Part shown: positions 17,205 to 25,701 of the stretch, piece after piece | Numbering within the stretch: position 1 is the stretch's first letter | How the letters are laid out: each line of letters opens with the position of its first letter | Source: an uncultured Treponema sp. | GTDB lineage: Bacteria; Spirochaetota; Spirochaetia; Treponematales; Treponemataceae | Length of the DNA: 30,746 nt | Reading direction: 5' to 3' | Assembly: GCA_937891125.1 (NCBI GenBank) | Contig: CALAEZ010000036.1 | Coordinates: 1-30,746 of the forward strand | Notes under the pieces: generated by a model | Database searches by the model: none | The model's input: the letters and a program-made list of their open reading frames with translations, nothing else | Told to the model about the DNA's origin: nothing | Program-made: the position numbers and the translations under genes

Positions 17205-17265
17205 TTGACCGTACAAGCGTGATTTTTTATACTTATGAAACTCTATTCTTATAGAAAACACAGGA
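17205..17265 (+). promoter_or_regulatory. thrS promoter and ribosome binding site
   Basis: TTGACC (17205-17210) and TATACT (17228-17233) are spaced by exactly 17 bases, a near-consensus housekeeping promoter. The leader is about 33 bases, with AGGA at 17262-17265 seven bases before the ATG. There is no room for a T-box or attenuator. Confidence 0.75.
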
Positions 17266-17272
17266 CATAAAA

Positions 17273-19030
17273 ATGGCAGTTGACGAACAATTACAGACCA
17301 TGCGCCATTCTCTGGCACACGTTATGGCAGAAGCGATTCTGCACCTTTTTCCAGGCACCAAAATTGCAATTGGACCTGCAATCGACAATGGATTTTACTA
17401 CGATTTTGATTTTCCGACCGACCACAAATTAACCGAAGACGATTTTGGCGCAGTAGAAAAAGAAATGCGCAAAATTCTGGCAAGCGGTGCTGAGTTCGTG
17501 CGCAAGGAAGTGAGCAAGGAAGAAGCCCGCGCCATTTTTGCAGACCAGCCGTACAAGATTGAACTTATAAACGACCTGCCGGAAGACGCAGTCATCACCA
17601 CTTACACGCAGGACGGCTTTACCGACCTTTGCCGCGGTCCGCACGTTGCAACAACAAAGGAAATTAACGCCCAAAGCTTTAAGCTTACCAAAATGGCAGG
17701 CGCATACTGGAGGGGCGATAGTGACCGCCCGATGCTTACGCGCGTGTATGCCGTTGCGTTTGCAAAGCCGAATGACTTAAAAGACTACCTGCACATGCTT
17801 GAAGAGGCAGAAAAACGCGACCACCGTAAGCTCGGCCTTCAGATGGACTTATTCCACTTAGACCCGGAAGATCCGGGGCAGATTTTCTGGCATCCAAACG
17901 GCTGGCAGGTGTATGTGACATTGCAGGATTACATGCGTCAGAAAGTAACTGCTGACGGCTACAAAGAAGTTAACACGCCGGCAGTTATGCCGCGCACACT
18001 GTGGGAGCGCAGCGGTCACTGGGGGCACTACCAGCAGAACATGTTCGTAACCGAAAGCGAAAAGCGCATTTTTGCCATTAAGCCGATGAACTGCCCGGGC
18101 GCACTTGAGATTTTCAAGAGCCGCATCCGCTCGTACAAAGACCTGCCGCTTCGCCTTGCAGAGTTCGGTCACTGCGTGCGTAACGAGCCGAGCGGAACGC
18201 TGCACGGCATTATGCGCGTTCGTGGCTTTGTGCAGGACGACGCTCACATCATCTGTACCGAAGATCAGATTGAAGCAGAAGTTGCAAAATTCTGCCGCCT
18301 GCTTGTAGATGTCTACAAAGACTTTGGTTTTGACAAAAATCTTGCCGTGCGCTTAAGCACCATGCCCGACGACCACGTAGGAGACGAGGCAACTTGGCAG
18401 CACGCAGAGGCAGCTTTAGGAGCCGCCTGTAAGAGCGCGGGACTTGACTACGAGATTCAGCCGAAAGAAGGCGCATTCTACGGACCAAAGCTTGAGTTTA
18501 AGCTGTATGACACGCTCGGCCGCGAATGGCAGTGCGGTACGATTCAGCTTGACTACCAGCTTCCGAGCGCAGAACGCTTAGACGCTACGTATGTTGGAGC
18601 TGACAACCAGAAGCACCATCCGGTCATGTTGCACCGCGCCGTTTTAGGCTCGCTTGAACGCTTTATGGGCATTCTGATTGAAAACTTTGCGGGCATGCTT
18701 CCGGCATGGCTTCACTTTGAGCAGGTTGCCGTTGTTCCGGTCGGCTCGGACTTTGCTTCTTACGCAGAAACGGTTGCAGACCAGCTGCGCGCTCAGGGCA
18801 TCCGCGCAAATGCCTACACTGACGACAGCAACATGAAGAGCAAGATTAAGACAATTACGAGCGAGCACAAAACGCCGTACATTCTTGTTGTTGGAGCTAA
18901 AGAGCAGGAAGAAAAAGCCGTCTGCGTGCGCTTCCGTGCTGACAGCGGAAAGCAGCAGGAAACCATGACGCTCGAAGCTTTCAAGGCGTATATCGCAGAA
19001 AAGGTTTCAAGCCGCAGCCTTGCGCTGTAA
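17273..19030 (+). CDS. thrS: Threonyl-tRNA synthetase without TGS domain
   Basis: Class II aminoacyl-tRNA synthetase that charges tRNA-Thr. The protein (585 residues) begins directly at the editing (N2) domain: MRHSLAHVMAEA supplies the HxxxH pair near 11-15 and CRGPHV near 120 completes it. The catalytic core follows, with motif 1 near YKEVNTPAVMP, the zinc cysteine in MNCPG, motif 2 RLAEFGHCVRNEPSG, and motif 3 LHRAVLGSLERF. It ends with the anticodon-binding domain (VAVVPVGSDFASYAETVAD onward). The usual N-terminal TGS (N1) domain of about 60 residues is absent, although a near-consensus promoter and AGGA fix the start. Such short forms are known in some bacteria. A terminator follows, then lacZ. 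Confidence 0.96.
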   Translation: MAVDEQLQTMRHSLAHVMAEAILHLFPGTKIAIGPAIDNGFYYDFDFPTDHKLTEDDFGAVEKEMRKILASGAEFVRKEVSKEEARAIFADQPYKIELINDLPEDAVITTYTQDGFTDLCRGPHVATTKEINAQSFKLTKMAGAYWRGDSDRPMLTRVYAVAFAKPNDLKDYLHMLEEAEKRDHRKLGLQMDLFHLDPEDPGQIFWHPNGWQVYVTLQDYMRQKVTADGYKEVNTPAVMPRTLWERSGHWGHYQQNMFVTESEKRIFAIKPMNCPGALEIFKSRIRSYKDLPLRLAEFGHCVRNEPSGTLHGIMRVRGFVQDDAHIICTEDQIEAEVAKFCRLLVDVYKDFGFDKNLAVRLSTMPDDHVGDEATWQHAEAALGAACKSAGLDYEIQPKEGAFYGPKLEFKLYDTLGREWQCGTIQLDYQLPSAERLDATYVGADNQKHHPVMLHRAVLGSLERFMGILIENFAGMLPAWLHFEQVAVVPVGSDFASYAETVADQLRAQGIRANAYTDDSNMKSKIKTITSEHKTPYILVVGAKEQEEKAVCVRFRADSGKQQETMTLEAFKAYIAEKVSSRSLAL

Positions 19031-19051
19031 AAACCGTTTTTACCAGCAGTA

Positions 19052-19075
19052 CCCCGGCAAGTCTGTCGGGGTTTT
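19052..19075 (+). terminator. Rho-independent terminator of thrS
   Basis: CCCCGGCA (19052-19059) pairs with TGTCGGGG (19064-19071), an 8-bp stem with one G-U pair and a 4-base loop, followed by four T. The lacZ start is about 30 bases downstream. Confidence 0.85.
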
Positions 19076-19107
19076 ATCTTCTTTAACGAAAAGCAAACGA
19101 GGTCAGT

Positions 19108-22100
19108 ATGAAGCCGTATTGGCAAAATCCGGAAATTCAGCAATTAAACCGTCTGCCGTCGCGCAGTCCGCTGTATCCTTTTTCAGATGAGCAGGCAGCT
19201 CTTTCTGACGCTGCTCAAGGGCCAGAGCTGCGCGAAAAGCCACAGACCGACTGGTACCAGAGTCTTGATGGCAGCTGGGATTTTTATCTGCTTGGCACGC
19301 CTGAGGAGCCACTTCCGGCGCCAGACGCATGGAAGCCGATACAGGTTCCGGGCACTTGGACGCTACAGGGCTACGATAAGCCGCATTACACCAACGTGCA
19401 GATGCCCTGGAGCCCTGTGCCGCCGTATGTGCCGGAGCAAAATCCGACTGGGCTGTACAAAAAAACGCTTTCAGTGCCTGCCGCCTGGAAGGGACGGCGC
19501 GTTGTGCTGCATGTGGGCAGTGCCGAAAGCTGCCTGCTTGTGTATGTAAATGGCGAGCTGTGCGGCGTGTCAAAGGATACGCGCCTGCCTGCAGAGTTTG
19601 ATATTACTGACAGCATTTCTTGGAGCGCGGACAGCGGCACGGGCTGCGGCGCGGCTTGTACGGGAGCAGGCAGCACACAGGGCAGCGTCGGTGGCAGCGC
19701 CGAGCTGCTTTTAAAGGTGGTGCGCTATTCAGACGCAAGCTTTGTCGAAGACCAGGATCAGTGGTGGTTCGGCGGTCTTCACCGCAGCATCTACCTGTAC
19801 AGCACCGCACAGACGTATGTGCAGGACGTGCAGGCGCTTACCTCGGTTGCCATCGCGGCGGACGGCGCAAAAACAGGAGCTGTTGCTGTTACGGTGCCGC
19901 TTGGCTACCGCGCCGAAAAGGGAACGATTCCGCTTAAGCCGGAGCTTGACTGCCTTGAGCGCACGGTCGTTGCGTCGCTGTATGAAATGACTGGCGATGT
20001 GGCGCAGCCTGCTGTCGGAAAAAAGCTTGCAGAGGCAAAACAGACGCTTTGCTATGACTACCGCATGAATGAAGCGAAGGCGCGTCTGGTGCTTGAAACG
20101 CCTGCGCCAAAGCTGTGGTCTTCAGAAACACCCGCGCTGTATCTTGTTGCCGTCTCGCTGTATGAATCTGATGGAGGCAGCTTAATCGAAAGCACTGCAT
20201 GTACGATTGGCTTTAAGAGCGTGACGGTTGCAAACCGCGAGCTACGCATAAACGGCAAAAAGGTGTACATTCACGGTGTCAATCGCCACGAGCACAACGA
20301 CAGCACCGGAAAAACGCTTACAACAGCGGAAATGAAGCGCGATATTCTGCTTTTAAAGCAGCACAATTTTAATGCAGTCCGCACCTGTCACTATCCTGAT
20401 GACGAGCGCTGGTACGAGCTGTGCGATCGCTACGGCATCTATATTCTTGACGAGGCAAATATCGAAAACCACGCATACTACGACCTGATGTGCCGCAGTG
20501 ACGAGTGGACGGGCGCCTACATGCAGCGTGTGCAGCGCATGTACCGGCGTGACAAAAACCACGCCTGCATTTTCGGCTGGTCGCTTGGAAACGAAAGCGG
20601 AGCTGCTGAAAATCACGATGCGATGGCAGCCTGGCTCCATAAGATTGACAGCACGCGTATCGTGCACTACGAAGGCTACAGCCGCCCGGAATTCCGGCAG
20701 TCGGCATACACGGTCGAGTCGCTTGGTCGCGGCAAGGGCGTTGTTGACATCATAAGCCCGATGTACCCGCAGATTTCACTGATAACCGAATTTGCGCAGA
20801 AAGCCGATGACGACCGCCCGCTCATTATGTGCGAGTACTCTCATGCGATGGGAAACTCTAACGGCAGTCTTGGCGATTACTGGCGCGCCATTGAAACTAA
20901 TCACGGCCTACAGGGCGGCTTTATCTGGGACTGGATTGACCAAGGACTGGCGGCGGTTGACAAAAATGGTGCTAAATACTGGAAATACGGTGGCGACTTT
21001 GGCGATGAGCCGACTGATTACGACTTCTGCTTGAATGGACTGTTGCTGCCCGATCAGACTCCAAAGCCGGCAATGGAGGAATGTCGCGTGCTGTTTGCTC
21101 CGGTGCGCCTGCATGAGGTAAGCGCCGCGCAAGGACGCTTTGTGGTTGAAAACAGATTTGATTTTACCCGCCTTGATGTGCTTACCATGCGTTGGACGCT
21201 TTTGTGCGACGGCAGTGAATGTGCAAGCGGTAGCAGCTTGCTACCAGCCATTTTGCCTGATGAAAAAGCGCCGGTAACTATTCCGCTTGCAGAAGCGCTC
21301 GCAAAACTGAGCGCACGGGAACAGGCTGGGGAGCTTGTGCTTGCAGTTACCTTTGAATATGCAGCGGATATGCCGTTTGCATGTGCTGGAACGCTTTGTT
21401 CCCGAAAAAGTGTGCTGGTGCGTCCTCGTGCCGCCACGCCTGCTCTGCACGGCAACGCGTGCGAGCTGCAGCAGGAAGCGGTAAGCCCGCTTACACAGCT
21501 GGTGGCAGCGGCGCGACCGCAGCTGTTCCGCGCGCTTACCGAAAATGAATGTATAAAGGCGCGTCTGAACACGATTGGTACGCCGTCTGAGTCGCACTAT
21601 TTCCATTGCGGCGCAACGCTTGACTGGCTCCATGCAGATTTGCTGCACCTACAGGAAAAAGACGGCGCGCTGTTTACTGGAAGCGGCGTAACCAGCGAAT
21701 TTGCACAGAAAAAGCTTGGCTCATTCTGTAAGCACGTTACGCCGTTTGCTGCTCCTGACGGTACGCCGGGTGTTTGCCTTGAGGTGCAGTTTGAGCTTAC
21801 TGACGCGGTAAGCGAATATCCGCGTGTGGGCATAACACTTCCGGTGAGCGCCGCCTTTAGCCAGACAAGCTGGTACGGCTACGGCCCACAGGAATGTTAC
21901 AGCGACCGCCTAGACGGTGCCGCGCTCGGCTCGTATTCGCTCCCGACTGCACACATGGGCACTGACTACATTGTGCCGCAGGAAAACGGCAACCGCTGTG
22001 GCGTGCGTCATCTGACCCTGCGCGCTCGTGACGGCCGTACGCTGCATATTGCAGGCGATGCGCCGTTTAATTTCAGCATTTTGCGCTTTACCACCGAAGA

Positions 22101-22371
22101 TTTGTGGCAGGCGCGGCATACGTGTGAGCTTACCGACACAACGCTCGGCGCGATGGCGGGCATAGCTGGTACTGCCGGGAAGTGCGGCTGCGATACCGCT
22201 TCTGCGACAGCGTCTGCTACTGCGCTCGCGTCTGATGCTACAGGCGGCTTTTATACGCTTAATCTGGATAGTGCCATGCGTGGAATCGGCACGGCGTCCT
22301 GCGGTGACGACACGCTTCCGCAGGACCGTGTGTACCCGGGAACTTACCGCATGAAGCTGTATCTGTGGTAA
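19108..22371 (+). CDS. lacZ: Beta-galactosidase, glycoside hydrolase family 2
   Basis: A 1087-residue GH2 enzyme of the LacZ layout: jelly-roll domain (about 45-230, with QVPGTWTLQGYDKPHYTNVQMPW in pieces), Ig-like domain, TIM barrel (about 375-660), and C-terminal beta-galactosidase small-chain domain. Catalytic residues are in place: acid/base E496 in WSLGNESG and nucleophile E576 in MCEYSHAMGNS; NRHEHN near 392 is conserved. It has no signal peptide, so it acts in the cytoplasm on imported beta-galactosides, for example oligosaccharides from pectin side chains. Two low-complexity inserts rich in Gly, Ala, Ser, Thr and Cys lie near 175-198 and in the last 80 residues. GAGG lies a few bases before the ATG. 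No transporter or regulator gene is adjacent. It converges on the PL11 lyase gene. Confidence 0.95.
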   Translation: MKPYWQNPEIQQLNRLPSRSPLYPFSDEQAALSDAAQGPELREKPQTDWYQSLDGSWDFYLLGTPEEPLPAPDAWKPIQVPGTWTLQGYDKPHYTNVQMPWSPVPPYVPEQNPTGLYKKTLSVPAAWKGRRVVLHVGSAESCLLVYVNGELCGVSKDTRLPAEFDITDSISWSADSGTGCGAACTGAGSTQGSVGGSAELLLKVVRYSDASFVEDQDQWWFGGLHRSIYLYSTAQTYVQDVQALTSVAIAADGAKTGAVAVTVPLGYRAEKGTIPLKPELDCLERTVVASLYEMTGDVAQPAVGKKLAEAKQTLCYDYRMNEAKARLVLETPAPKLWSSETPALYLVAVSLYESDGGSLIESTACTIGFKSVTVANRELRINGKKVYIHGVNRHEHNDSTGKTLTTAEMKRDILLLKQHNFNAVRTCHYPDDERWYELCDRYGIYILDEANIENHAYYDLMCRSDEWTGAYMQRVQRMYRRDKNHACIFGWSLGNESGAAENHDAMAAWLHKIDSTRIVHYEGYSRPEFRQSAYTVESLGRGKGVVDIISPMYPQISLITEFAQKADDDRPLIMCEYSHAMGNSNGSLGDYWRAIETNHGLQGGFIWDWIDQGLAAVDKNGAKYWKYGGDFGDEPTDYDFCLNGLLLPDQTPKPAMEECRVLFAPVRLHEVSAAQGRFVVENRFDFTRLDVLTMRWTLLCDGSECASGSSLLPAILPDEKAPVTIPLAEALAKLSAREQAGELVLAVTFEYAADMPFACAGTLCSRKSVLVRPRAATPALHGNACELQQEAVSPLTQLVAAARPQLFRALTENECIKARLNTIGTPSESHYFHCGATLDWLHADLLHLQEKDGALFTGSGVTSEFAQKKLGSFCKHVTPFAAPDGTPGVCLEVQFELTDAVSEYPRVGITLPVSAAFSQTSWYGYGPQECYSDRLDGAALGSYSLPTAHMGTDYIVPQENGNRCGVRHLTLRARDGRTLHIAGDAPFNFSILRFTTEDLWQARHTCELTDTTLGAMAGIAGTAGKCGCDTASATASATALASDATGGFYTLNLDSAMRGIGTASCGDDTLPQDRVYPGTYRMKLYLW

Positions 22372-22403
22372 CAGCTGCAGCTGCGTGAAACAGGATAAAA
22401 GAC

Positions 22404-22454
22404 AAAAAAAGGGAATGACACTATTCAGCAAACGTATTGGTCATCCCCTTTTTT
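22404..22454. terminator. Bidirectional terminator between lacZ and the PL11 lyase gene
   Basis: A run of A, then GGGAATGAC (22411-22419), pairs with GTCATCCCC (22440-22448) with one mismatch, followed by six T. The A and T flanks allow termination in both directions between the two convergent genes. Confidence 0.8.
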
Positions 22455-22491
22455 GTGTCTGGCGTTTTTTTACCGCCAGAATCAGAAGCTG

Positions 22492-25440
22492 TTATTTCTT
22501 AGTGTAGTTCATCTTTGGCACAGGGAGCTTGTTTTCAAGCACCGTGTTTTTAATGTCTTCGCCAAGGTAGATTCCTAAGCATGGCGGCTGGTTGTAGCCG
22601 TTATTCTGCCATGCAATAGATGCTCGGTACATCGGATCATGCATAAGCGTGTAAATGCGATATGCTGTTGGTGCCGTTGTTGTGTAAATGCGCAATTCAG
22701 TGTTGTCATCGGTCGGTACAATCACTTCTTCGCGCCAGTCACCTAAAATATCTGCCTGTAAAGTCGGTGTAGCTTTTGTTCCGTTGTTGCTGTGAGTGCC
22801 AGCAAAAACTTTTACCTGATCAACGGTGCTGCCGTTATACTTTGTGATGATACATGGAGCGGTATCGCCAGCATCCAGCAATTCATGGAGCAAGTCGCCA
22901 TCCCAGTAAATCTTGAAGTTTACGGCAAAGCCCTTATTGCTTTCAACAACAGGCTTGTCTGCGCCGTCTTTTATATTGTAAATAGCGCCACCATTATCCG
23001 GCTTTCCGCCACCAGTTCCCCACATTTCATAGCCAGGCTTTTTGGTGATGTTTGCAGCAACAGCGCGACCAGCGTCTTTCCATGCCCAGAACTTCATCTT
23101 AACTTCACCGGTAGCTGCATCATGACATTCCAGTGAGGCAACCTTGTCAACCTCGTGCGGATCCCAAATGTAGTAACCTTCTACGTCTGGGTCAAACTGA
23201 GCAATATGCAATGCGTCGCCGTGTGAGCCTTCTTCGCGGTTCATCACACCGTCCATGACATAGAGAATTGAACCGTCATTGTTGATAACCAAGCCACCAG
23301 CAATGATTTCATCGCAACCATCGTTGTCAACATCGCCGATTACGAGGTTGTGGTTACCCATGCCAGCGCCATAGCCCTTGTGCTCGTCAGAATCGAATGT
23401 CCAGCGAAGCTTGATTTTTCCATCAACTAAATCGTAGGCAGCGTAAGCGGTGCGTGCGTAGTAGCCGCGACCAAGCACTGCACTCGGGTGTACGCCGTCA
23501 AGGTATGCCATACATGCGTTCCAGCGGTCGCTGCGGTTGTAGAAGTTGTCACCCCATGAAGTTACTGGAGCTACAGGGTAAGCATATTCTGTTGTATCGA
23601 TAAGGGTTCCATCGCCACGGAAGAATGAAACAAACTCGTCAGTGCCATCCCCGATGTGTCCCATGCCGCCGCGTTCTTCAATAATAATGCCCTGACCTTC
23701 TTTTGCCAAATCGCCGACAACAGCAATCGGATTTGATTCGTCAAATTTGCCGTCCTTTACACCGTATACACGTGTTCCGTGTGCGGTCTTCAGGAAGATT
23801 TCGCTCTTTCCATCGCCGTCAAAGTCTGCTACTACAATCTGGTTGTAGTGCGCGCCACTGGTCATGCCTAAGCCTAAGTTAATGCGCCACAGCGGAGTGC
23901 CGTCGAGCTTGTATGCGTCAAACAGTGTCGGTGACGTTAAATGTGACTGTGAACTGTCCATTGCGTTAGCAGGATACCACTTCACGATGATTTCCAACTC
24001 GCCGTCGCCGTCAAGATCGCCAACAGTAGCATCGTTCAAAGAATAGCCAACTGTTTCAGACTTGCCGTTTACATCCTTTAAAGTTGCAGCTTTAGCAGGC
24101 TTCTGTACCTTGAATGCAAGATATTCTTTTCCGGCAGCAACAGCAGTATCGCCCTTTGCTTCGGGCAGTGCTTTTCCTGCAATCAATGTTTCAACGCGGT
24201 AAGTAGCGCCAGCCTTGCCTTTTTTGTCTTCAAAATTGGTTACGGTAAGCGGTTTTTTGTTCTGCTTTTTGCCGTCGCGGTAAACGTTGAAAGCAATGTC
24301 CTGTGCGTATTCATCGGCAAGCAGACGCCAGCTGATGAAGTTTCCTTTGCCTGAGTCAGATTTTACGGCAACAACGCCGCGGTCAAACCATTCGGTCTGG
24401 CGTTTTGACTCAACTGGAGCTAAGCGATTGTACACATACTGGTAAGCAACGCGGGCAAGGTCGTTAGTCACACCGCCTGTTGGTGCAAGGTCAGCCTTAA
24501 AGGTGTAGACGCCGGCAACAGCTGGATTCCAGGTGTCCTTTGCAACAATGGTTGAATCCGAGGCGGGAGATTCTACCGGAACCCATTCTGCAACAGCAGA
24601 TTTTGTAACGGTGCCGTCAGCAAGCTTTACCGGAACTTCTTTCGGGAAGTTAAGCTCTGCAATGTCTTTTACGGTGTTTACATACACACGCTTGTACGGC
24701 ACGTTGTCTACAGCAGTAACTGTTTTTGGAGAAAGTGGTTCGTATTCAAACTTGATGTTGTCAACATAGGTCGTCCAGGTGATGTTGTTTCCGGCAGTTC
24801 GAATACCGGTAACTTCCAGCTTTGCAAGCACGCCACTGAAATCAACTTTTTCGAGTGAGGCGCTAATCTTTTCAGATTTGCCTGTTTTCTTGTCCGTGAT
24901 GACGCCGCTTATTGCGTTGCCTTTTACATCGATAGTAACATCGACAGTGTACCAGGTCATTGCTTCCTTGAAAGATGTGTCTACCAATGGCAGCTTACCG
25001 ACCTGCCAGCGCAAGCATTCGTTGCGGCGGTAATCAACGTTAAAAAGATTTGCTTTGTTAGAGTCTATCAAGCTGATGCGACCGCCGTTTTCGTCCTTGT
25101 TACCATGCTTGTCGTTGATTGAGCCAGGGAACCAGTCAACCATAAAGTGAATACTCTGACCGGTGATGGCAGGTGAAAATTCTTTTGTAGCAAAGCGACC
25201 ACCTTTCTGGTCGTCCATGGTAAACATCATCTTAGCACCTTTATTGCCTTCGATGTCGTTTGTTACAACAAAAATGCGTGCGTTTGCTGAAGAAAATCCC
25301 CACGGCTTATCGCCTTTTTCGCCATCAAACGTTGTTCCTGTTTCCGCAGCGAACAGCGGACTCAAGGCAGAAGACAGCAACAGTGCACCTGCAACCGCGC
25401 CTACCTTTCGTAGCTTTTTTGAATTAGCTAATAATTTCAT
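22492..25440 (-). CDS. Secreted rhamnogalacturonan lyase, polysaccharide lyase family 11
   Basis: An exported endolyase cleaving the rhamnogalacturonan I backbone of pectin by beta-elimination. Signal peptide MKLLANSKKLRKVGAVAGAL with cleavage after about residue 31. Residues about 35-230 form a beta-rich segment that could bind carbohydrate; about 240-350 look Ig-like; the catalytic PL11 beta-propeller runs from about 360 to the end. Family landmarks: FNVYRDGK, calcium-binding DLDGDGELE, DFDGDGKSE and DVDNDGCDE, RGYYARTAYAAYD, GNHNLVIGD, SHGDALHIAQFDPD, GDWREEVIVPTDDN, and LMHDPMYRASIAWQNNGYNQPP near the C terminus. At 982 residues it is much longer than the roughly 600-residue B. subtilis YesW type, because of the N-terminal modules. 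AGAGG lies about six bases before the ATG. With the nearby beta-galactosidase it suggests pectin foraging. Confidence 0.93.
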   Translation of the reverse strand: MKLLANSKKLRKVGAVAGALLLSSALSPLFAAETGTTFDGEKGDKPWGFSSANARIFVVTNDIEGNKGAKMMFTMDDQKGGRFATKEFSPAITGQSIHFMVDWFPGSINDKHGNKDENGGRISLIDSNKANLFNVDYRRNECLRWQVGKLPLVDTSFKEAMTWYTVDVTIDVKGNAISGVITDKKTGKSEKISASLEKVDFSGVLAKLEVTGIRTAGNNITWTTYVDNIKFEYEPLSPKTVTAVDNVPYKRVYVNTVKDIAELNFPKEVPVKLADGTVTKSAVAEWVPVESPASDSTIVAKDTWNPAVAGVYTFKADLAPTGGVTNDLARVAYQYVYNRLAPVESKRQTEWFDRGVVAVKSDSGKGNFISWRLLADEYAQDIAFNVYRDGKKQNKKPLTVTNFEDKKGKAGATYRVETLIAGKALPEAKGDTAVAAGKEYLAFKVQKPAKAATLKDVNGKSETVGYSLNDATVGDLDGDGELEIIVKWYPANAMDSSQSHLTSPTLFDAYKLDGTPLWRINLGLGMTSGAHYNQIVVADFDGDGKSEIFLKTAHGTRVYGVKDGKFDESNPIAVVGDLAKEGQGIIIEERGGMGHIGDGTDEFVSFFRGDGTLIDTTEYAYPVAPVTSWGDNFYNRSDRWNACMAYLDGVHPSAVLGRGYYARTAYAAYDLVDGKIKLRWTFDSDEHKGYGAGMGNHNLVIGDVDNDGCDEIIAGGLVINNDGSILYVMDGVMNREEGSHGDALHIAQFDPDVEGYYIWDPHEVDKVASLECHDAATGEVKMKFWAWKDAGRAVAANITKKPGYEMWGTGGGKPDNGGAIYNIKDGADKPVVESNKGFAVNFKIYWDGDLLHELLDAGDTAPCIITKYNGSTVDQVKVFAGTHSNNGTKATPTLQADILGDWREEVIVPTDDNTELRIYTTTAPTAYRIYTLMHDPMYRASIAWQNNGYNQPPCLGIYLGEDIKNTVLENKLPVPKMNYTKK

Positions 25441-25536
25441 AAGAACCTCTTGTGATAAAATAACTTAGCAACAGTGTAAGTTGATTTTTTTATGGTCACG
25501 GTACAATAAACTTCATTTAGTAGCACAAAAAAGTCA

Positions 25537-25557
25537 GTGCTTTTTCTATGGAAGCAC
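25537..25557. other. Small hairpin in the divergent PL11/response regulator spacer
   Basis: GTGCTT and AAGCAC pair across a 9-base loop. It lies about 100 bases upstream of the PL11 start. It could be an operator or a structure in an antisense leader; no T run supports termination. Confidence 0.3.
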
Positions 25558-25664
25558 AAGCGGTAAAAGCCTGTCGCGCAAGAAAAAAATCGGGAGCCGG
25601 AATAAAAATTTTCTGTCGCTGAGCTATAAAAAATCTGTTATTTAAGACGATTTTTTTTTGTTTT

Positions 25665-25694
25665 TAAGAATTTATAAGAATCTTGTGATATACT
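25665..25694 (+). promoter_or_regulatory. Response regulator promoter with 10-bp-spaced direct repeats
   Basis: TAAGAAT occurs at 25665-25671 and again at 25675-25681, one helical turn apart, the arrangement OmpR-family regulators bind. An extended -10, TGATATACT (25686-25694), follows. The ATG at 25702 is seven bases beyond it, and no Shine-Dalgarno is visible. Autoregulation and a leaderless message are inferred. Confidence 0.5.
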
Positions 25695-25701
25695 TTAAGA
25701 C

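Noticed and set aside
21054..21572. Long minus-strand open frame inside lacZ (also others at 19103-19573 and 21910-22431)
   Set aside because: Composition is Ser/Arg/Ala-rich with no domain, antisense to a well-supported GH2 coding region with catalytic residues in frame; typical shadow frames of GC-rich genes.
22372..22384. CAGCTGCAGCTG palindrome after the lacZ stop as a regulatory site
   Set aside because: It is made of a short CAGCTG duplication and lies between a stop codon and a terminator; nothing supports function.
25441..25701. tRNA, riboswitch or small RNA in the PL11/response regulator spacer
   Set aside because: No cloverleaf or conserved riboswitch core could be built by eye; only a small hairpin and promoter elements are visible.
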